In this document: one piece after another, positions 54,139-64,000 of the stretch | Layout of the letters: each line of letters starts with the position of its first letter | Position numbering within the stretch: position 1 is the stretch's first letter | From: Symbiodinium natans | Taxonomy: Eukaryota; Sar; Dinophyceae; Suessiales; Symbiodiniaceae | Length of the DNA: 64,000 bases | Assembly (NCBI GenBank): GCA_905221605.1 | Contig: CAJNDS010002024.1 | Coordinates: 265,501 to 329,500 of the forward strand | Direction: 5' to 3' | Notes under the pieces: generated by a model | Seen by the model: the letters and a program-made list of their open reading frames with translations, nothing else | Told to the model about the DNA's origin: nothing | Databases searched by the model: none | Program-made: the position numbers and the translations under genes

Positions 54139-54245
54139 TACTACTTGCTTAAGAACCCCCCAAAAAACACAAACAATAATCCCTACATTGTCCTTGTAAG
54201 GAAGAACATGTTTTTGTTTTTGGGGGGTTCTTAAGCAAATAGTAG
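54139..54245. mobile_element. Family G inverted-repeat element
   Basis: CTACTTGCTTAAGAACCCCC left, GGGGGGTTCTTAAGCAAATA right, about 45 bp of spacer. Cleanest copy of the family. Confidence 0.75.
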
Positions 54246-54346
54246 TTTTTGGTTTTACGGGGATTTCAGGGAAGCCCAACCCTAAGGAAATGAGGGCCTA
54301 GTCCGTGCAGCCTATGGACTAAGCCCTGCTGGGATCGGTTAGGGTG

Positions 54347-54445
54347 CTTAGCTGTCCAGTACCTAGGGGTTCTAAAGGTTAACCTTTGGGATTCTAAGGG
54401 GAATCTAACCCAAAAAGGTTAAAGGTTACCTACTCTGCTACTAAG
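54347..54445. mobile_element. Family A introner-like element
   Basis: 99 bp, CTTAG...CTAAG, flanked by GTG (54344-54346, 54446-54448). Confidence 0.85.
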
Positions 54446-54454
54446 GTGTAGGGT

Positions 54455-54790
54455 TTAGGGTTGGGGGGTTCAGGGTAACCCTAAACCCTAAACCCTAAAC
54501 CTTTAGGGGTTGGGGCTTAGGGGAACCTGTCCTGGGCTTTTTAGAGCTCCTGGGGCCGGCGCGGAAGCGCCCAAGCCCGTGGCACCAGCCCACTCAATCT
54601 GCATCCTGAGAAGCAACGGGTGTCCTAGGCCCTAGTTGTTTAGGATTTGGGGTTTGGGGTTTAGGGCTATTTAGGGATTAGGGTTGAGGGTTACTTACGT
54701 TTTTTGGCACCCGACTAGCCACCTCACAGCGGGGTGAAATTTAATTTAGGGTTTAGGGTTTAGGGTTTAGGGTTTGGGGTTTAGGGTACA
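54455..54790. repeat. Short telomeric arrays with family M motif
   Basis: C-strand at 54478-54505, degenerate G-strand at 54640-54690, family M motif at 54690-54735, G-strand at 54745-54785. Confidence 0.75.
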
Positions 54791-54866
54791 TCTGCAAGCC
54801 CAGGCAAAACCTCTGCAAGCGAGGATCCCTGTTTATGTGCCAAGTCACACGAACTACAACCCTCTT

Positions 54867-54975
54867 TGGGGGCTTACGAAAATAGGCGCGACCCCCAAAA
54901 TGCAGCCCCAAACAGCAAGATTCTCTGAAATAAGGACTCCAATAATCAGGTACCCCTAATTTCGGAAACCCCCAT
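54867..54975. mobile_element. Family F inverted-repeat element
   Basis: GGGGGCTTACGAAAATAGGC left, CCCCTAATTTCGGAAACCCC right. Confidence 0.65.
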
Positions 54976-55049
54976 TTACAAGGGCGCAATTCTCTGTCTA
55001 CTTCTATCTGGGACCCCTCCTTGTAAGGAAGAAGTGCTAGCATGTAGAC

Positions 55050-55230
55050 CCAAAACCCTAAACCCTAAACCCTCAACCCTCAACCCTAAACCCATTCTGG
55101 AGTCGTTTTTTGAGACGAGCGACGTCTGACCCGGGAACTGTGCGTCAGCTCCCCAAAAAGCCGAGCCGGCAGGTGGACACCATGAGCATCAGCTTAGGGT
55201 TCAGAGTTTAGGGTTTAGGGTTTAGGGCTT
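55050..55230. repeat. C-array, 103-bp island, G-array
   Basis: C-strand at 55050-55092; G-strand at 55195-55230. Confidence 0.8.
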
Positions 55231-55674
55231 ACCAGAGGCTCACATCCCAAACAGAGCCACCTGTAGAGTTCACGAGCACCGGCTGGCGAAGGCATTGCGA
55301 TAAACGGGAGGCAAGCATCCTGAGCATTGTTACGGTGTCAAGGGTGACCCTTGCATGCTGGTTCTTTCATTCTGAGCGCGCCAGTGGCGTAGCAGGCTTA
55401 CGTACTCAATACTCCAGATCCACAGGCGCCTTTTTGAAAGCGTACGGTCTCGTCCGCCAGCGCCACATAGCTTCGAACCCGCTGAATGAACGGCTGGTAA
55501 CAGATCCCGAGCAGGCCCTTTTTCTCTCAACCACGGACTGAGAGTGCGGAGTTTAGGGTTTTGGTGGGTCCTAGGACAACATGCGACGCAACCCCAAAAG
55601 TTTCTGCTCACTTACTTGCAGGGTCATGAGTAGTGCAGGTGCTCCACTGCTAGCCCTTACTTATATGCCCCGAA

Positions 55675-55778
55675 CTTAGTTGCTGAGTTCATAAGCCCCC
55701 AAAAAGTGTATACTTTCAGTTCTATAGGGGATAAAAGTATCCCCAAAAAGTGTAAAGTGTGCTCACTCAGCTACTAAG
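55675..55778. mobile_element. Family C element with CTTAG/CTAAG ends
   Basis: CTTAGTTGCTGAG left and CTCAGCTACTAAG right form a 13-bp terminal inverted repeat. Flanks CGAA/TGAA resemble a target duplication. The interior (CCCCAAAAAGTGTA repeated) differs from family A, but the ends are the same type. Confidence 0.7.
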
Positions 55779-55821
55779 TGAACCTTCAAGCCTAAACCCT
55801 GAACCCTAAACCCGAGAAGTC

Positions 55822-56134
55822 TTAGGAGCACGGCTGGAGGCGCTCGAAGGCAGCGGTGACGTGGGCCTGCCCAGCGTACTTCGGATGCGGAACTCTTAAG
55901 GGCTTGGGCTTCACAGCAATTTCGTAGTCCGTCCAACATCTGATAAGGGTACCCTTTTTTGGGGTTGGTTACTTTACAAGTCCAAGGGAACCCAGAACCA
56001 AGACATGGTAAAGGGTACCACTGGGTTTCTAAAGTAATGAAGGTTGTCAAGAATGTGTCTGTGGTGTTCATGTCTTGGGGAATTCGGAATTCGGAACAAC
56101 TCCTATCTAGGCTAGCATTGAAATCGGCAAGCAC
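55822..56134 (-). CDS. Possible two-exon gene fragment split by a family B element
   Basis: Upstream exon (about 56134-56034): after TAAG the frame reads VLADFNASLDRSCSEFRIPQ, natural in composition. A family B-like sequence (about 55942-56031, with TGGGTTCC, GTAACCAACCCC) follows and ends CAG. Downstream part 55939-55822 reads DYEIAVKPKPLRVPHPKYAG and ends TAA, 15 bases before telomeric-like TTTAGGG. The two frames do not join across a standard donor, so the exact splice is unresolved; a GA donor would give a different, less natural frame. Product unknown. Confidence 0.35.
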
Positions 56135-56154
56135 CTTACCAGTGGGATAGTTTT

Positions 56155-56442
56155 ATGTCACGTCACCACCTCCTTTGCAAGCTACCCAAGAAGGAGTTTC
56201 ATTTCACGCGCGCACATCTACCCTGTGTGGAACCGTCCAGCCACATGCTTTTTCAGCCAACGCTGCAACTTTCTTCCACATCGCCGTGGGTCTTGTCTAA
56301 TGAAGGAGACGACCGCTGCAATGCCGGGTTCCTGTCGAAGGTCTTCACAAAGCCAGGGCAAGCATACCGCCTCAAAGAGGCCTTACGAAAGACGCTCCAC
56401 AAAGTGCTTGGCAGGTCGGAGACTTCAGGCGATCACTTTTAA
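56155..56442 (+). CDS. Short ORF, unknown product
   Basis: 95 codons from ATG to TAA, free of repeats, with a basic C-terminal part (e.g. KVFTKPGQAYRLKEALRKTL). No signal peptide or domain seen. It lies head to head with the minus-strand exon candidate at 56134. It could be a real small gene, an exon or chance. Confidence 0.3.
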   Translation: MSRHHLLCKLPKKEFHFTRAHLPCVEPSSHMLFQPTLQLSSTSPWVLSNEGDDRCNAGFLSKVFTKPGQAYRLKEALRKTLHKVLGRSETSGDHF

Positions 56443-57411
56443 ATTGCTGAAAACACACCCAGAAATTGAAATACAATGATCCCTATATTGCCCGTTTTCA
56501 GCAAGAACTTTTTTTTTTGGGGGGGGGGAGGGGATCTTAAGCAATTTGTAGATCAGGTCTGCCTGAACATTAGCAGCACCCCCTTAGACTTCGTGCGCAC
56601 TCCTATGTCAATGTGCACGGTTGCTGAGAAGAGATGTGGTGCAAGACTCAAAGAGCCAAATACCCCTTAATTAAGGATAGTTCCTTGAATCAGAATAAGG
56701 ATCCCTTTTTCAATTAAGGTATTTTCCTTAGTTAAGGGACATGGGGCTCACAGGGGATGTATGCGGTCAGCTCTTGCCTCTACACTCAAGATGGAACCTC
56801 CGAAACTACGTGGGGCTCTGGACCCCCATTGGCTGAAAGGCTCAGAGTACATGGGTTGCAAGGGCATCCCCCAGCAACGCAGCAAACGTCTCAGGTGGCA
56901 CAGCAGCCGGGCAGCCGCTCAATTGAAGCTCTCAGAACCCCCACATGGTGTCATTGTTCGAAATTCGGGTCCTTTTTCTTGGGGTCCTTATTATAAGGTG
57001 GCCCCTAGTATTTAAGGGTACCCTCAAAGGGACGATGATTGAGAGAACTGACAGACATAGGCAAAAAGGGCTACCCAGGGGTGTCAGGTGACTTGCCATT
57101 GAAGGTTTTGGGCTTCGGCTGTAAGACTTCTTGGCTCGTGGGCATTCAGGCTTTTAGGATCTACGGTTAAGGGATGTAGTGTTTTGGGGTTTTTAGGGTT
57201 AAGGGTCTACGGGCCAAGGGTATTCCCCTTCAGGACTTTCTAGCCTCAGGGTTCTAAAGATAAAGCTTGCCTACGTGCTTGTGGGCCGTGAGGCCATCAT
57301 GAAGCGGCTTCCCACATATGCGACACCCTAAGCCTTGGACCCTAAAGACTTAGCCCTTAAAGGGCCCCAAGCCCTATAAGGCCGCAACCTGAAACCACAA
57401 ACCCCAAAACG
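56443..57411. other. No gene supported
   Basis: Contains a T-run/G-run (56508-56530), ATTAAGG-rich sequence near 56668-56745, and short overlapping ORFs. Confidence 0.35.
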
Positions 57412-57490
57412 CTGGTAGCCCAGTAACCATCTTATAATAGGCGTACTTTTGGGGGGGTTGGTTACTTTATAAGGGAACCCAAAACCAAAC
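57412..57490. mobile_element. Family B introner-like element, left part
   Basis: CTGGTAGCCCAGTAACCATC to GGGAACCCAAAACCAA; the right terminus is missing and a family D element follows. Confidence 0.65.
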
Positions 57491-57502
57491 CCCTTAACTC
57501 CT

Positions 57503-57616
57503 GGACTAGACCCAAGAGTAACCAAGGAAAAACAAGGGTACCCTTTTTGGCTTAAAGGAGCTTACAAGGGAACCTAAACCCTACAAAAGGGAATAAGGGC
57601 CTACTCTGGGTCCGAG
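57503..57616. mobile_element. Family D inverted-repeat element
   Basis: GGACTAGACCCAAGAGTAAC left, GCCTACTCTGGGTCC right. A telomeric array starts seven bases later. Confidence 0.7.
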
Positions 57617-57622
57617 TAGCCC

Positions 57623-57815
57623 TAAACCCTAAACCCTAAACCCTAAACCCTAAAAAAGTGAATAGGGGCCTACTCTAGGCCGTAGGCTCCTAAACCACCA
57701 GCAGGATGCCGCTTCTTCCACACGGTCATGCTTCCTTGGGAAGCCATGTCTTTTCGGAGTGACCCAAACACCCTTGGGCTCAGGGTTGGGGTTTTAGGGT
57801 TTAGGGTTTAGGGTT
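57623..57815. repeat. C-array, 135-bp island, G-array
   Basis: C-strand at 57623-57655; G-strand at 57790-57815. Confidence 0.8.
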
Positions 57816-57940
57816 GAGAGGTTAGGGTTTACACCCGAGAAAGCCCAAAACCCTGAACTCTGAATCCCAAACCCCCAAACCCTGAACCCCAAACACGTTG
57901 CTCTTAAGCCAGGACTCGGTCGGGCAGCCCTAGAGCATGA

Positions 57941-58012
57941 TCCCCCCCCACCCACCCCCCCCCCCAAGCCCACCCCACCCCCCACCCCCCCCCCCACCCC
58001 ACCCCCACCCCC
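57941..58012. repeat. C-rich tract (CCCCACCCCC)n
   Basis: Irregular C runs broken by A; the poly-Gly ORF opposite is an artefact. Confidence 0.9.
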
Positions 58013-58085
58013 ATCTAACCCTGTAGGCTCTGGGTTGCTTGGGGTTTAGGGTTTAGGGGTTCATTTGCAGCTCTCAAACCTAATC

Positions 58086-58180
58086 TTGGGATGTTCCCCC
58101 TTATACTAACAGCCCTTAAGAGGGATTCTTAATAGCGGTACTAGAATCGCGATTCAGGACTAGCATAAGAGAAAACATCC
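58086..58180. mobile_element. Family H inverted-repeat element
   Basis: GGGATGTTCCCCCTTATACT left, AGCATAAGAGAAAACATCC right. Confidence 0.65.
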
Positions 58181-58203
58181 AAAGCCCAATCCATAATCCA
58201 ACC

Positions 58204-58326
58204 TACATGAAGGTTCGGGGGGTAGTTATGGTAGGGTTCGGAGTACCGTTAGAAGGCAATGACCAACTATAGTTCTAGTTGCCTTCCTTACAACCCCACG
58301 TATAATTACCCATGAACATCCGAGTA
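58204..58326. mobile_element. Family E element, diverged
   Basis: TACATGAAGGTTCGGGGGGT left, ACCCATGAACATCCGAGTA right. Confidence 0.65.
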
Positions 58327-58342
58327 GGGGCCTTGTAACTCC

Positions 58343-58475
58343 CCTAAACTCTAAACCCTAAACCCTAAACCCTAAACCCTGCGTTTCGGCATCTTAGGGC
58401 TCAGGGGTTGCATAGCTCTCAGGGTCCAAGTATAGGGTTTAGGGTTTAGGGCTTTGGGTTTAGGGTTTAGGGTTT
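58343..58475. repeat. C-array, ~55-bp island, G-array
   Basis: C-strand at 58343-58380; G-strand at 58435-58475. Confidence 0.8.
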
Positions 58476-58599
58476 ATATGTACTTGCGCCCTTAACGCTA
58501 CTCTGCTACTATACAGGAGACCCCTTTAAGGTCCAAGCAAAAAAGCACCCAAGCCCACGGCAAAATCTACTATCTGGGTACATGGGCCCTTTGGGGAAA

Positions 58600-58806
58600 A
58601 GGAAACCCTAAACTCTAAACCCCAAAACCCCCTAAACCCCAAACCCTATAAGCCTAACCGTAAATCCTAAACCCTAGATAAAGCCCCTAAAGGTAAAAGG
58701 AAACCCTAAACCCTTGAGCCTAAACCCTAAATCCCAAGCCCTAAACCCTAAACCCTAAACCCTAAGCCCTAAGCCCTAAGCCCTAAGCCCTAAACCCTAA
58801 ACCCTA
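58600..58806. repeat. C-strand telomeric array, degenerate then canonical
   Basis: Degenerate to 58735, then canonical with a block of CCCTAAG units (58760-58795). Confidence 0.85.
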
Positions 58807-58890
58807 GAACCCCCCCAACAGGGTCATTCCGCGCATCATTTGCTCACAGAGCCCATCAGAGCTCTCTCAGCGAGCCTCGGCTGCCAGGAA

Positions 58891-59021
58891 GCAAGGAAGG
58901 CCAGGGTTTAGGGTTTAGGGTTTAGGGTTTAGGGTTTAGGGTTTAGGGTTTAGGGTTTAGGGTTTAGGGTTTAGGGTTTAGGGTTTAGGGTTTAGGGTTT
59001 AGGGTTTAGGGCAAGGAAGGC
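58891..59021. repeat. G-strand array flanked by an exact 11-bp direct repeat
   Basis: About fifteen TTTAGGG units lie between GCAAGGAAGGC at 58891-58901 and GCAAGGAAGGC at 59011-59021. The direct repeat is not telomeric, so it looks like a target-site duplication made when the array was inserted. Confidence 0.9.
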
Positions 59022-59290
59022 TGCTTTCAGGGTCCTTAAGGTTTTTAAGGACTTTTTAGGGTTTTGTTAGGGTTTTGTAGGGTTTTTTAAGGGTTTTTTA
59101 GGGTTTGCTTAGGGTTTTGGGGGTTGTATTGTCTTCGGGTTTTAGGGTTTGGGGTCTTAGGGTTTTAGGGTCTCAGGGTCTTAGGGTTTTAGCGTGTAGG
59201 TTTTAGCGTTTTAGGATTTATGCAGGCACTCGCTGCAACAGTGGGGTTTAGGGTTCAGGGTTTGGGGTTTAGGGGGCCTTCAAGGGGCCC
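59022..59290. repeat. Degenerate G-strand variants (TTTTAGGG type)
   Basis: GGGTTTTAGGG, GGGTTTTGTAGGG and similar phrases without a stable period. Confidence 0.7.
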
Positions 59291-59351
59291 AATCTTCCCT
59301 TATTAAGACCCATGATGGGTTTAGGGTCTAGGGTATAGGGTCTCGGCTAGC

Positions 59352-59579
59352 CCTAAGCCCTAAACCCTAAACCCTAAACCCTAAACCCTAAACCCAGGGC
59401 TTTGGGTTTTGGGTTGAGGGGACTATGCTCCTTATGTGCGTCCAGCTGCTGAACTCGCGCCGTCATCTCTAAGACCTGGCGCGCGAAAAAAGTCCGTGTG
59501 CTTCAATGCGCCGATTGCGGGGAGGAGGGGGGTTTAGGGTTTAGGGTTTAGGGTTTAGGGTTTAGGGTTTAGGGTTTAG
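59352..59579. repeat. C-array, 134-bp island, G-array
   Basis: C-strand at 59352-59395; seven G-strand units at 59529-59579. Confidence 0.85.
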
Positions 59580-60197
59580 TTGAGCAAACTTTGTCGGCCC
59601 TTTGCAAAATTGATGACTTGCGTACAGCGTTGCGTTTCGGAGGGTTTGTCAGGGGAGGCTGGGCTGATTTTTTCTAAGTCATCTTCCCCTTCAACTTATC
59701 TCTTTCAAGTGCCGCTTGTTTTCTTTGTTGTTATTCTCTCCTTCTTGTCCCTTTTACAATGCATCGTATTTGGAAGTTCGGTTCACTCAAGGCTTTCGGG
59801 GCTCCTGCCTTCTAGTTTTTAAGTGTTGTCCTTAATTGTTTTGTGGCCCAGATATATACTAGAATCCCTCAATTTATTGCATAGGTACATGGACCCTTAA
59901 CAGGGCTTGATGGCTGTTCCTGTGACTTATCGAGAGTTAGGGCTTCGGGTTTAAGGCCCAATGTCCTTTCTTTAAGGAGTGTGCTTTGAACGAGACCAGG
60001 CTCCTGATGATGCTAAGATGGCTTTTGTTCAATCCTCGACCCTAAACCCTTTTAGCCCGAATCCCTCCGGATTTCAAACTCTCTGAAGAAGGGAGGGTGG
60101 AGCGCTGTCTTCGGAGAACCAAACTAGCCCCCAAACCAAATCCGAGGCCCAAATTGTTCAGGCGCCGGGCCTCAACGCGCTTAGCCCCTCCCAAGTC
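59580..60197. other. No gene supported
   Basis: An 80-codon ORF (59580-59822, plus) has a hydrophobic stretch (LFQVPLVFFVVILSFLSLL) that could be one membrane segment. It starts at the end of a telomeric array and no family is recognised. Confidence 0.3.
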
Positions 60198-60312
60198 TCT
60201 TTGGAAGTTCATGGGTAGTTCTGAGTAGTGGTGTAAGTCCCCAAAACAAGGTGATAACCAGTCATACTCAGAGGTACCTTACTTGTAATCCCACTTGTAG
60301 CCAGCCATGAAC
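60198..60312. mobile_element. Family E element truncated at a telomeric array
   Basis: TTTGGAAGTTCATGGGTAGT left; the right end stops at GCCATGAACC and continues as CTAAACCC. Confidence 0.65.
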
Positions 60313-60550
60313 CCTAAACCCAAAACCCAAAACTCTAAACCTAAACCCTAAACCCTAAACCCCAAACCTTCAACTGAACATGGGAATCCCAGATCCCGCC
60401 TCAACGATCTCGGCATCGCGGCCCCAGATGTGGCCGTCGAGTAACCTAAGGTTGGTTCGAGCATTGATGCTGCGTTTAGGGTTTAGGGTTTAGGGTTTAG
60501 GGTTTAGGGTTTAGGGTTTAGGGTTTAGGGTTTAGGGTTTAGGGTTTAGG
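60313..60550. repeat. C-array, 104-bp island, G-array
   Basis: C-strand at 60313-60370; eleven G-strand units at 60474-60550. Confidence 0.85.
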
Positions 60551-61417
60551 CAGGGAGCTGCCACCCCCTTGACTGGAAACAACACGTCGCATCTAACGCA
60601 TGCAGCTAACATGCTAAACTCAACAACGACTCACATTTCGCAAGCCCCACAAGTAACAGGCCACTGCGCATAACTTTTCGATGCGCAGGCATGTGCAACA
60701 GCAGAACCAGACGTGTGGAAAACCGCGTTATGTCTCAGCCGCAATGTCAACGGTTGCAACGCTGGGGCTGTGCCTGGTGGTACCTGGTGTATGGCCTGGA
60801 AGCCTCGGACGCCTTCCCTCGTAGTCACTGCAGATAGTCAGTCACTGCAGACAAGACTAGGCCCAGCTGCCATCCCAAGAAATTCCGTGAAGGAAGGAGG
60901 GCCTGCGAGGTCGTACAGCCAAGCGGCTTCACACGCTCCGGCAGCGACAATGTGGACCTCCACGAGAGGGTAAACATGGACGGCTGAGTTTAAGTTCCGA
61001 TGGCGGCTGAGATTGCTTCGAAGGATCCGGGAGGTTTTCCAAGGCTGATCTTATCTTAATCCCTGTTCCCCTAGGAAGAAAAAAGGATCCTTTTTGTTTA
61101 TATATAAGAAGCCCATAACCCAAAAAGTAAAAAGGTCCCTAACACTGATTTAGTTATACCCTGTGGCCACTTGGATCTCAAAGCGGAAAGGGTAGCATTG
61201 TGATATCATTCGGAAACCTCATCACATCTTATCTCAAAGTCATCCTGGGGGCCGCTTCTCGGATAGAACGCGTGCGCGGTGCATGTGGGTGAGGGTCGTG
61301 CGGGGCTTGGGGCTCAGGCTCTCACGGCCTTCTCTCCCAAGGAAGCTGCCAAAAAACTGAGCCCCCAGCCTCAAATTCCTGGCAGAGAACCCTAAGGCTC
61401 CCTCAACCCTCTAAGGG
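60551..61417. other. No gene supported
   Basis: An 86-codon plus ORF (60713-60973) has natural composition but no motif. AGTCACTGCAGA is duplicated at 60824-60850. Confidence 0.35.
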
Positions 61418-61543
61418 TAGTTGTATGGGCCCTGAATATGGTCCCTGAAAGGGTTCTGAAGTATGGGCCCTTGGATTGTGTAGGATTTACTGGGGGTATA
61501 TTTCGGGTTCCTTTCAAGGGCCCATATTAATAAAGGGACCAGG
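61418..61543. mobile_element. Family J inverted-repeat element
   Basis: GGGCCCTGAATATGGTCCCT left, AGGGCCCATATTAATAAAGG right. Confidence 0.6.
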
Positions 61544-61552
61544 AACTAACCC

Positions 61553-61627
61553 CAAACCCTAAACCCTAAACCCTAAACCCTAAACCCTAAACCCTAAACC
61601 CTAAACCCTAAACCCTAAACCCTAAAC
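61553..61627. repeat. C-strand telomeric array (~10 units)
   Basis: Pure CCCTAAA. Confidence 0.95.
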
Positions 61628-61987
61628 AGGGAAGTAAGGCCCAGGCTTTGCAATGGGCGCAGCGCCGGGGAAGAGGAAGAACCTCAAGTCCCGCTGGGCA
61701 TCCAAATAGGTCTCTGTACCATTTGCTGTTTGGGGGGGGTCTATCTGCTTCTTAAGGGGGGCTTCAGGGGTTGAGGGTTTAGAATTTAGGGTGAGAACTC
61801 CCAAAAAATCGAAGATACTTATGAGCACCTCGGGCTCTATTTGTAAATTCTAGGGCTTAAGGGTCGAAAGGTTTTTGCGAACTGTTGCGAGGCAACCGTC
61901 CAAATTGTTGCTGCAACGTCAGCTGGTGCAACTGCGACCGCTTGTGAATAGCACTCCTCGCTGCAGAATCAGCCAGCAACCGGCCGC

Positions 61988-62042
61988 TAGGGTTTAGGGG
62001 TTAGGGGTTAGGGTTTAGGGTTTAGGATTTAGGGTTTAGGGC
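61988..62042. repeat. G-strand telomeric array
   Basis: Seven units, some 8 bp. Confidence 0.85.
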
Positions 62043-63130
62043 TGTGCTGGCCTACAAAAAACATGTGCCCTAAAAAGGGCCCTCTTTTGGGTTTGCTTCA
62101 GCAGATTACATAAGGCCTAATGGGACTCAGAGAGACCCCGATCCCTGGCACATCAGAACACGCTTCTTTTCTCCGTGGCACTCGGTACTCTACTGGTAGT
62201 CTACACGGGGGCTTGGTCCAAATCATGCGCTCTTTCGGAATCCGAAGCTGTATAAAATGCAGCATTTCATGATTTAGATTTAGATCCAGCCCCACATTTC
62301 TCTGAGCCTCGCGCCTGGACTCTCCAACGGGAGGGTTTTGGTTCGGGCAGAGGCGTAGTTAGGGTTAAGGAGTTAACGGCACCACCCCAAACCCTAAACC
62401 CTAAACCTAAACCCTAAACCCCAAACCTAAACCCTAAACCTTGACACCCGGTTGCCTCCCGCTGCCCATTTTAGCTCGAACACCGCTTGCTTTCAACTGC
62501 CCGAGTACCATCCGCTTGCATAGATCCTCTAGCTTGGGCATGATACTCCGTGAGCCCTAATTTGAACCTGCTTTAAATCCCAACACAAAGCTAACCTAAA
62601 CACCCCAAGCAAATTCGGAAACCACGCATTGGAACTTAAGTTTCGGGTGTGGGGTCTAATGTCCTTTTTGAACTAAACCCCAGATACACACCAGGAGAGT
62701 TCCCCTTCACTCACTCTGCAAGCCGCTGCTCTGTGCAGACCTCCGCGCGCACAAAGCCTGAAGCACTGCATAAGAAGGTTTAGGGTTTAGGGGTTTGGGG
62801 CTGAGGGTTTCAGGCTTTGTTTTGCTACCCGACTAGCCATGCTCCACGGGGCTACTGAACGGCTGTGATCAGGGTCTAGGATCTATGGTTTAGGGTTTCA
62901 GGTTTAGGCAACAGGGGTTTGGTTCAATCTTTCATGGGCTCACGGATGGAGTAACCTGTCTAGTCCCGGGCGGTCTTGGGGGCCAAGTGTGCCAAGACTG
63001 CAATATCCGGGTTTTCGTTTGTGGGTGCTTCCTGTGCACAAGGAAGAGCGGGCAAGTGGACTTTTGGCTTCGGGCCGTTTGCGGCTAGCACCCAGTACTG
63101 GCCTCGGTCATCTTACAGACATTTCCCTCA
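62043..63130. other. Gene-poor stretch
   Basis: Short C-strand block at 62386-62440, family M motif at 62815-62855. No gene supported. Confidence 0.4.
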
Positions 63131-63134
63131 ACCA

Positions 63135-63608
63135 TAAGCCCTCAAACCCCAAACTTTAAACCCTCAACAAGAACCCTTTGGACTAAATCCTAAACCGATT
63201 AGGCGAAAACCTAAGCCTAAAACCTAAACCCTAAATCCTAAACCCTAAATCCTAAACCCTAATCTGTGTAAAAAAAAACCTTAACCCTCAACCCCTTTGA
63301 AGCAAAAATCCTTGGGTGCCCTCAAGACCCTAAACCCTAAAATCCTCGTAAACCCTTTTAAAGACCCTCAACCCTAAACCCTCTCTTAAGCAAGCCTGTG
63401 TAGTGCCCTCAGCAACCTTAAAAAACCTCAACCCTAAACCCTCAAACCCTCAAACCCTCAAACCCTCAAACCCTCAAACCCTCAAACCCTAAAACCTAAA
63501 ACCCTAAACCCTAACCCTAAACCCTAAACCCTAAACCCTAAACCCTAAACCCTAAACCCTAAACCCTAAACCCTAAACCCTAAACCCTAAACCCTAAACC
63601 CTAAACCC
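63135..63608. repeat. C-strand tract with (CCCTCAAA)n block, then ~15 canonical units
   Basis: Degenerate to 63430, then six to seven CCCTCAAA units (63437-63488), then canonical CCCTAAA to 63608. Confidence 0.9.
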
Positions 63609-63712
63609 TTTACGTGCCCTCAAGCCCGGCACCCGTGTCGCATCAAGGAGCGCTGCACTGGCGAGGGCAACGAAGTGAGAAAGTGTTGCCAGGCCTCCGA
63701 GCCTGGATAGGT

Positions 63713-63873
63713 TAGGGTTTAGGGTTTAGGGTTTAGGGTTTAGGGTTTAGGGTTTAGGGTTTAGGGTTTAGGGTTTAGGGTTTAGGGTTTATTTAGGGTT
63801 TAGGGTTTAGGGTTTGGGGTTTGGGGTTTGGGGTTTGGGGTTTGGGGTTTGGGGTTTGGGGTTTGGGGTTTAG
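63713..63873. repeat. G-strand array switching from TTTAGGG to TTTGGGG
   Basis: About ten canonical units, a short TTTA slip, three more, then eight TTTGGGG units. Separated from the preceding C-array by a 105-bp island. Confidence 0.95.
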
Positions 63874-64000
63874 TGTCGAGGTCCTCTGGGTTGAGGGCCT
63901 ACAGGGGTTAGATTGTGGCAAAGTCAGACTTCTTCAACGGCGCCCTCCGGAAAAAAAAAAAAAAAAACACATCCTTTTAGGGCTTAGGCCTAGGTGTTAT

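Noticed and set aside
57794-57997. Glycine-rich minus-strand ORF
   Set aside because: Translation of the C-rich tract at 57941-58012.

Overview
This window reads as nuclear DNA of a dinoflagellate, probably a core (Symbiodiniales/Gonyaulacales-type) species. The genus cannot be fixed from the sequence. Four things point there: the plant/alveolate telomere motif TTTAGGG scattered in both orientations through all 64 kb; a spliced gene on the minus strand whose introns use GT, GC and GA donors with AG|G acceptors; two relics of the dinoflagellate spliced leader (DinoSL) upstream of the two best genes; and introns made of short transposon-like repeats with target-site duplications (introner elements). 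No tRNA, rRNA or bacterial-type operon could be supported.

Two loci are solid. (1) 7096-8902, minus: a five-exon gene of 414 codons encoding a papain-family (C1-like) cysteine peptidase with visible Cys/His/Asn residues, followed by two EF-hand motifs. All four introns are phase 0. Three of them coincide with ~100-140 bp repeats that recur elsewhere in the window. (2) 10004-14584, minus: an apparently full-length non-LTR retrotransposon (LINE) of about 4.6 kb. ORF1 has a coiled coil; ORF2 has an APE-type endonuclease and a reverse transcriptase with a YIDD active site. The two ORFs share one frame and are separated by a single TGA. The element has TTTAGGG-sense repeats on both flanks.

The rest is gene-poor repeat mosaic. 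1-7 kb is dominated by interstitial telomeric repeats (ITRs). 15-37 kb holds ITRs, short palindromic elements (named families A-O here for convenience), microsatellites and a few exon-like ORFs. 38.5-41.05 kb is a large AT-rich foldback region bounded by inverted copies of a compound microsatellite. 41-64 kb returns to ITRs, palindromic elements and weak ORFs.

The most notable large-scale pattern is that ITRs usually occur as a C-strand array, then a short non-telomeric island (most often about 75-140 bp), then a G-strand array. The window therefore looks like many short fragments with telomere-oriented repeats on both ends. One G-strand array (58904-59010) lies between two exact 11-bp direct repeats, as an inserted array would. 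Together with introner elements that bring their own splice sites and genes ending directly at ITRs, this suggests a genome remodelled by short mobile DNA and telomeric-repeat insertion. All family names, copy counts and boundaries are from reading by eye; no alignment or database search was run.
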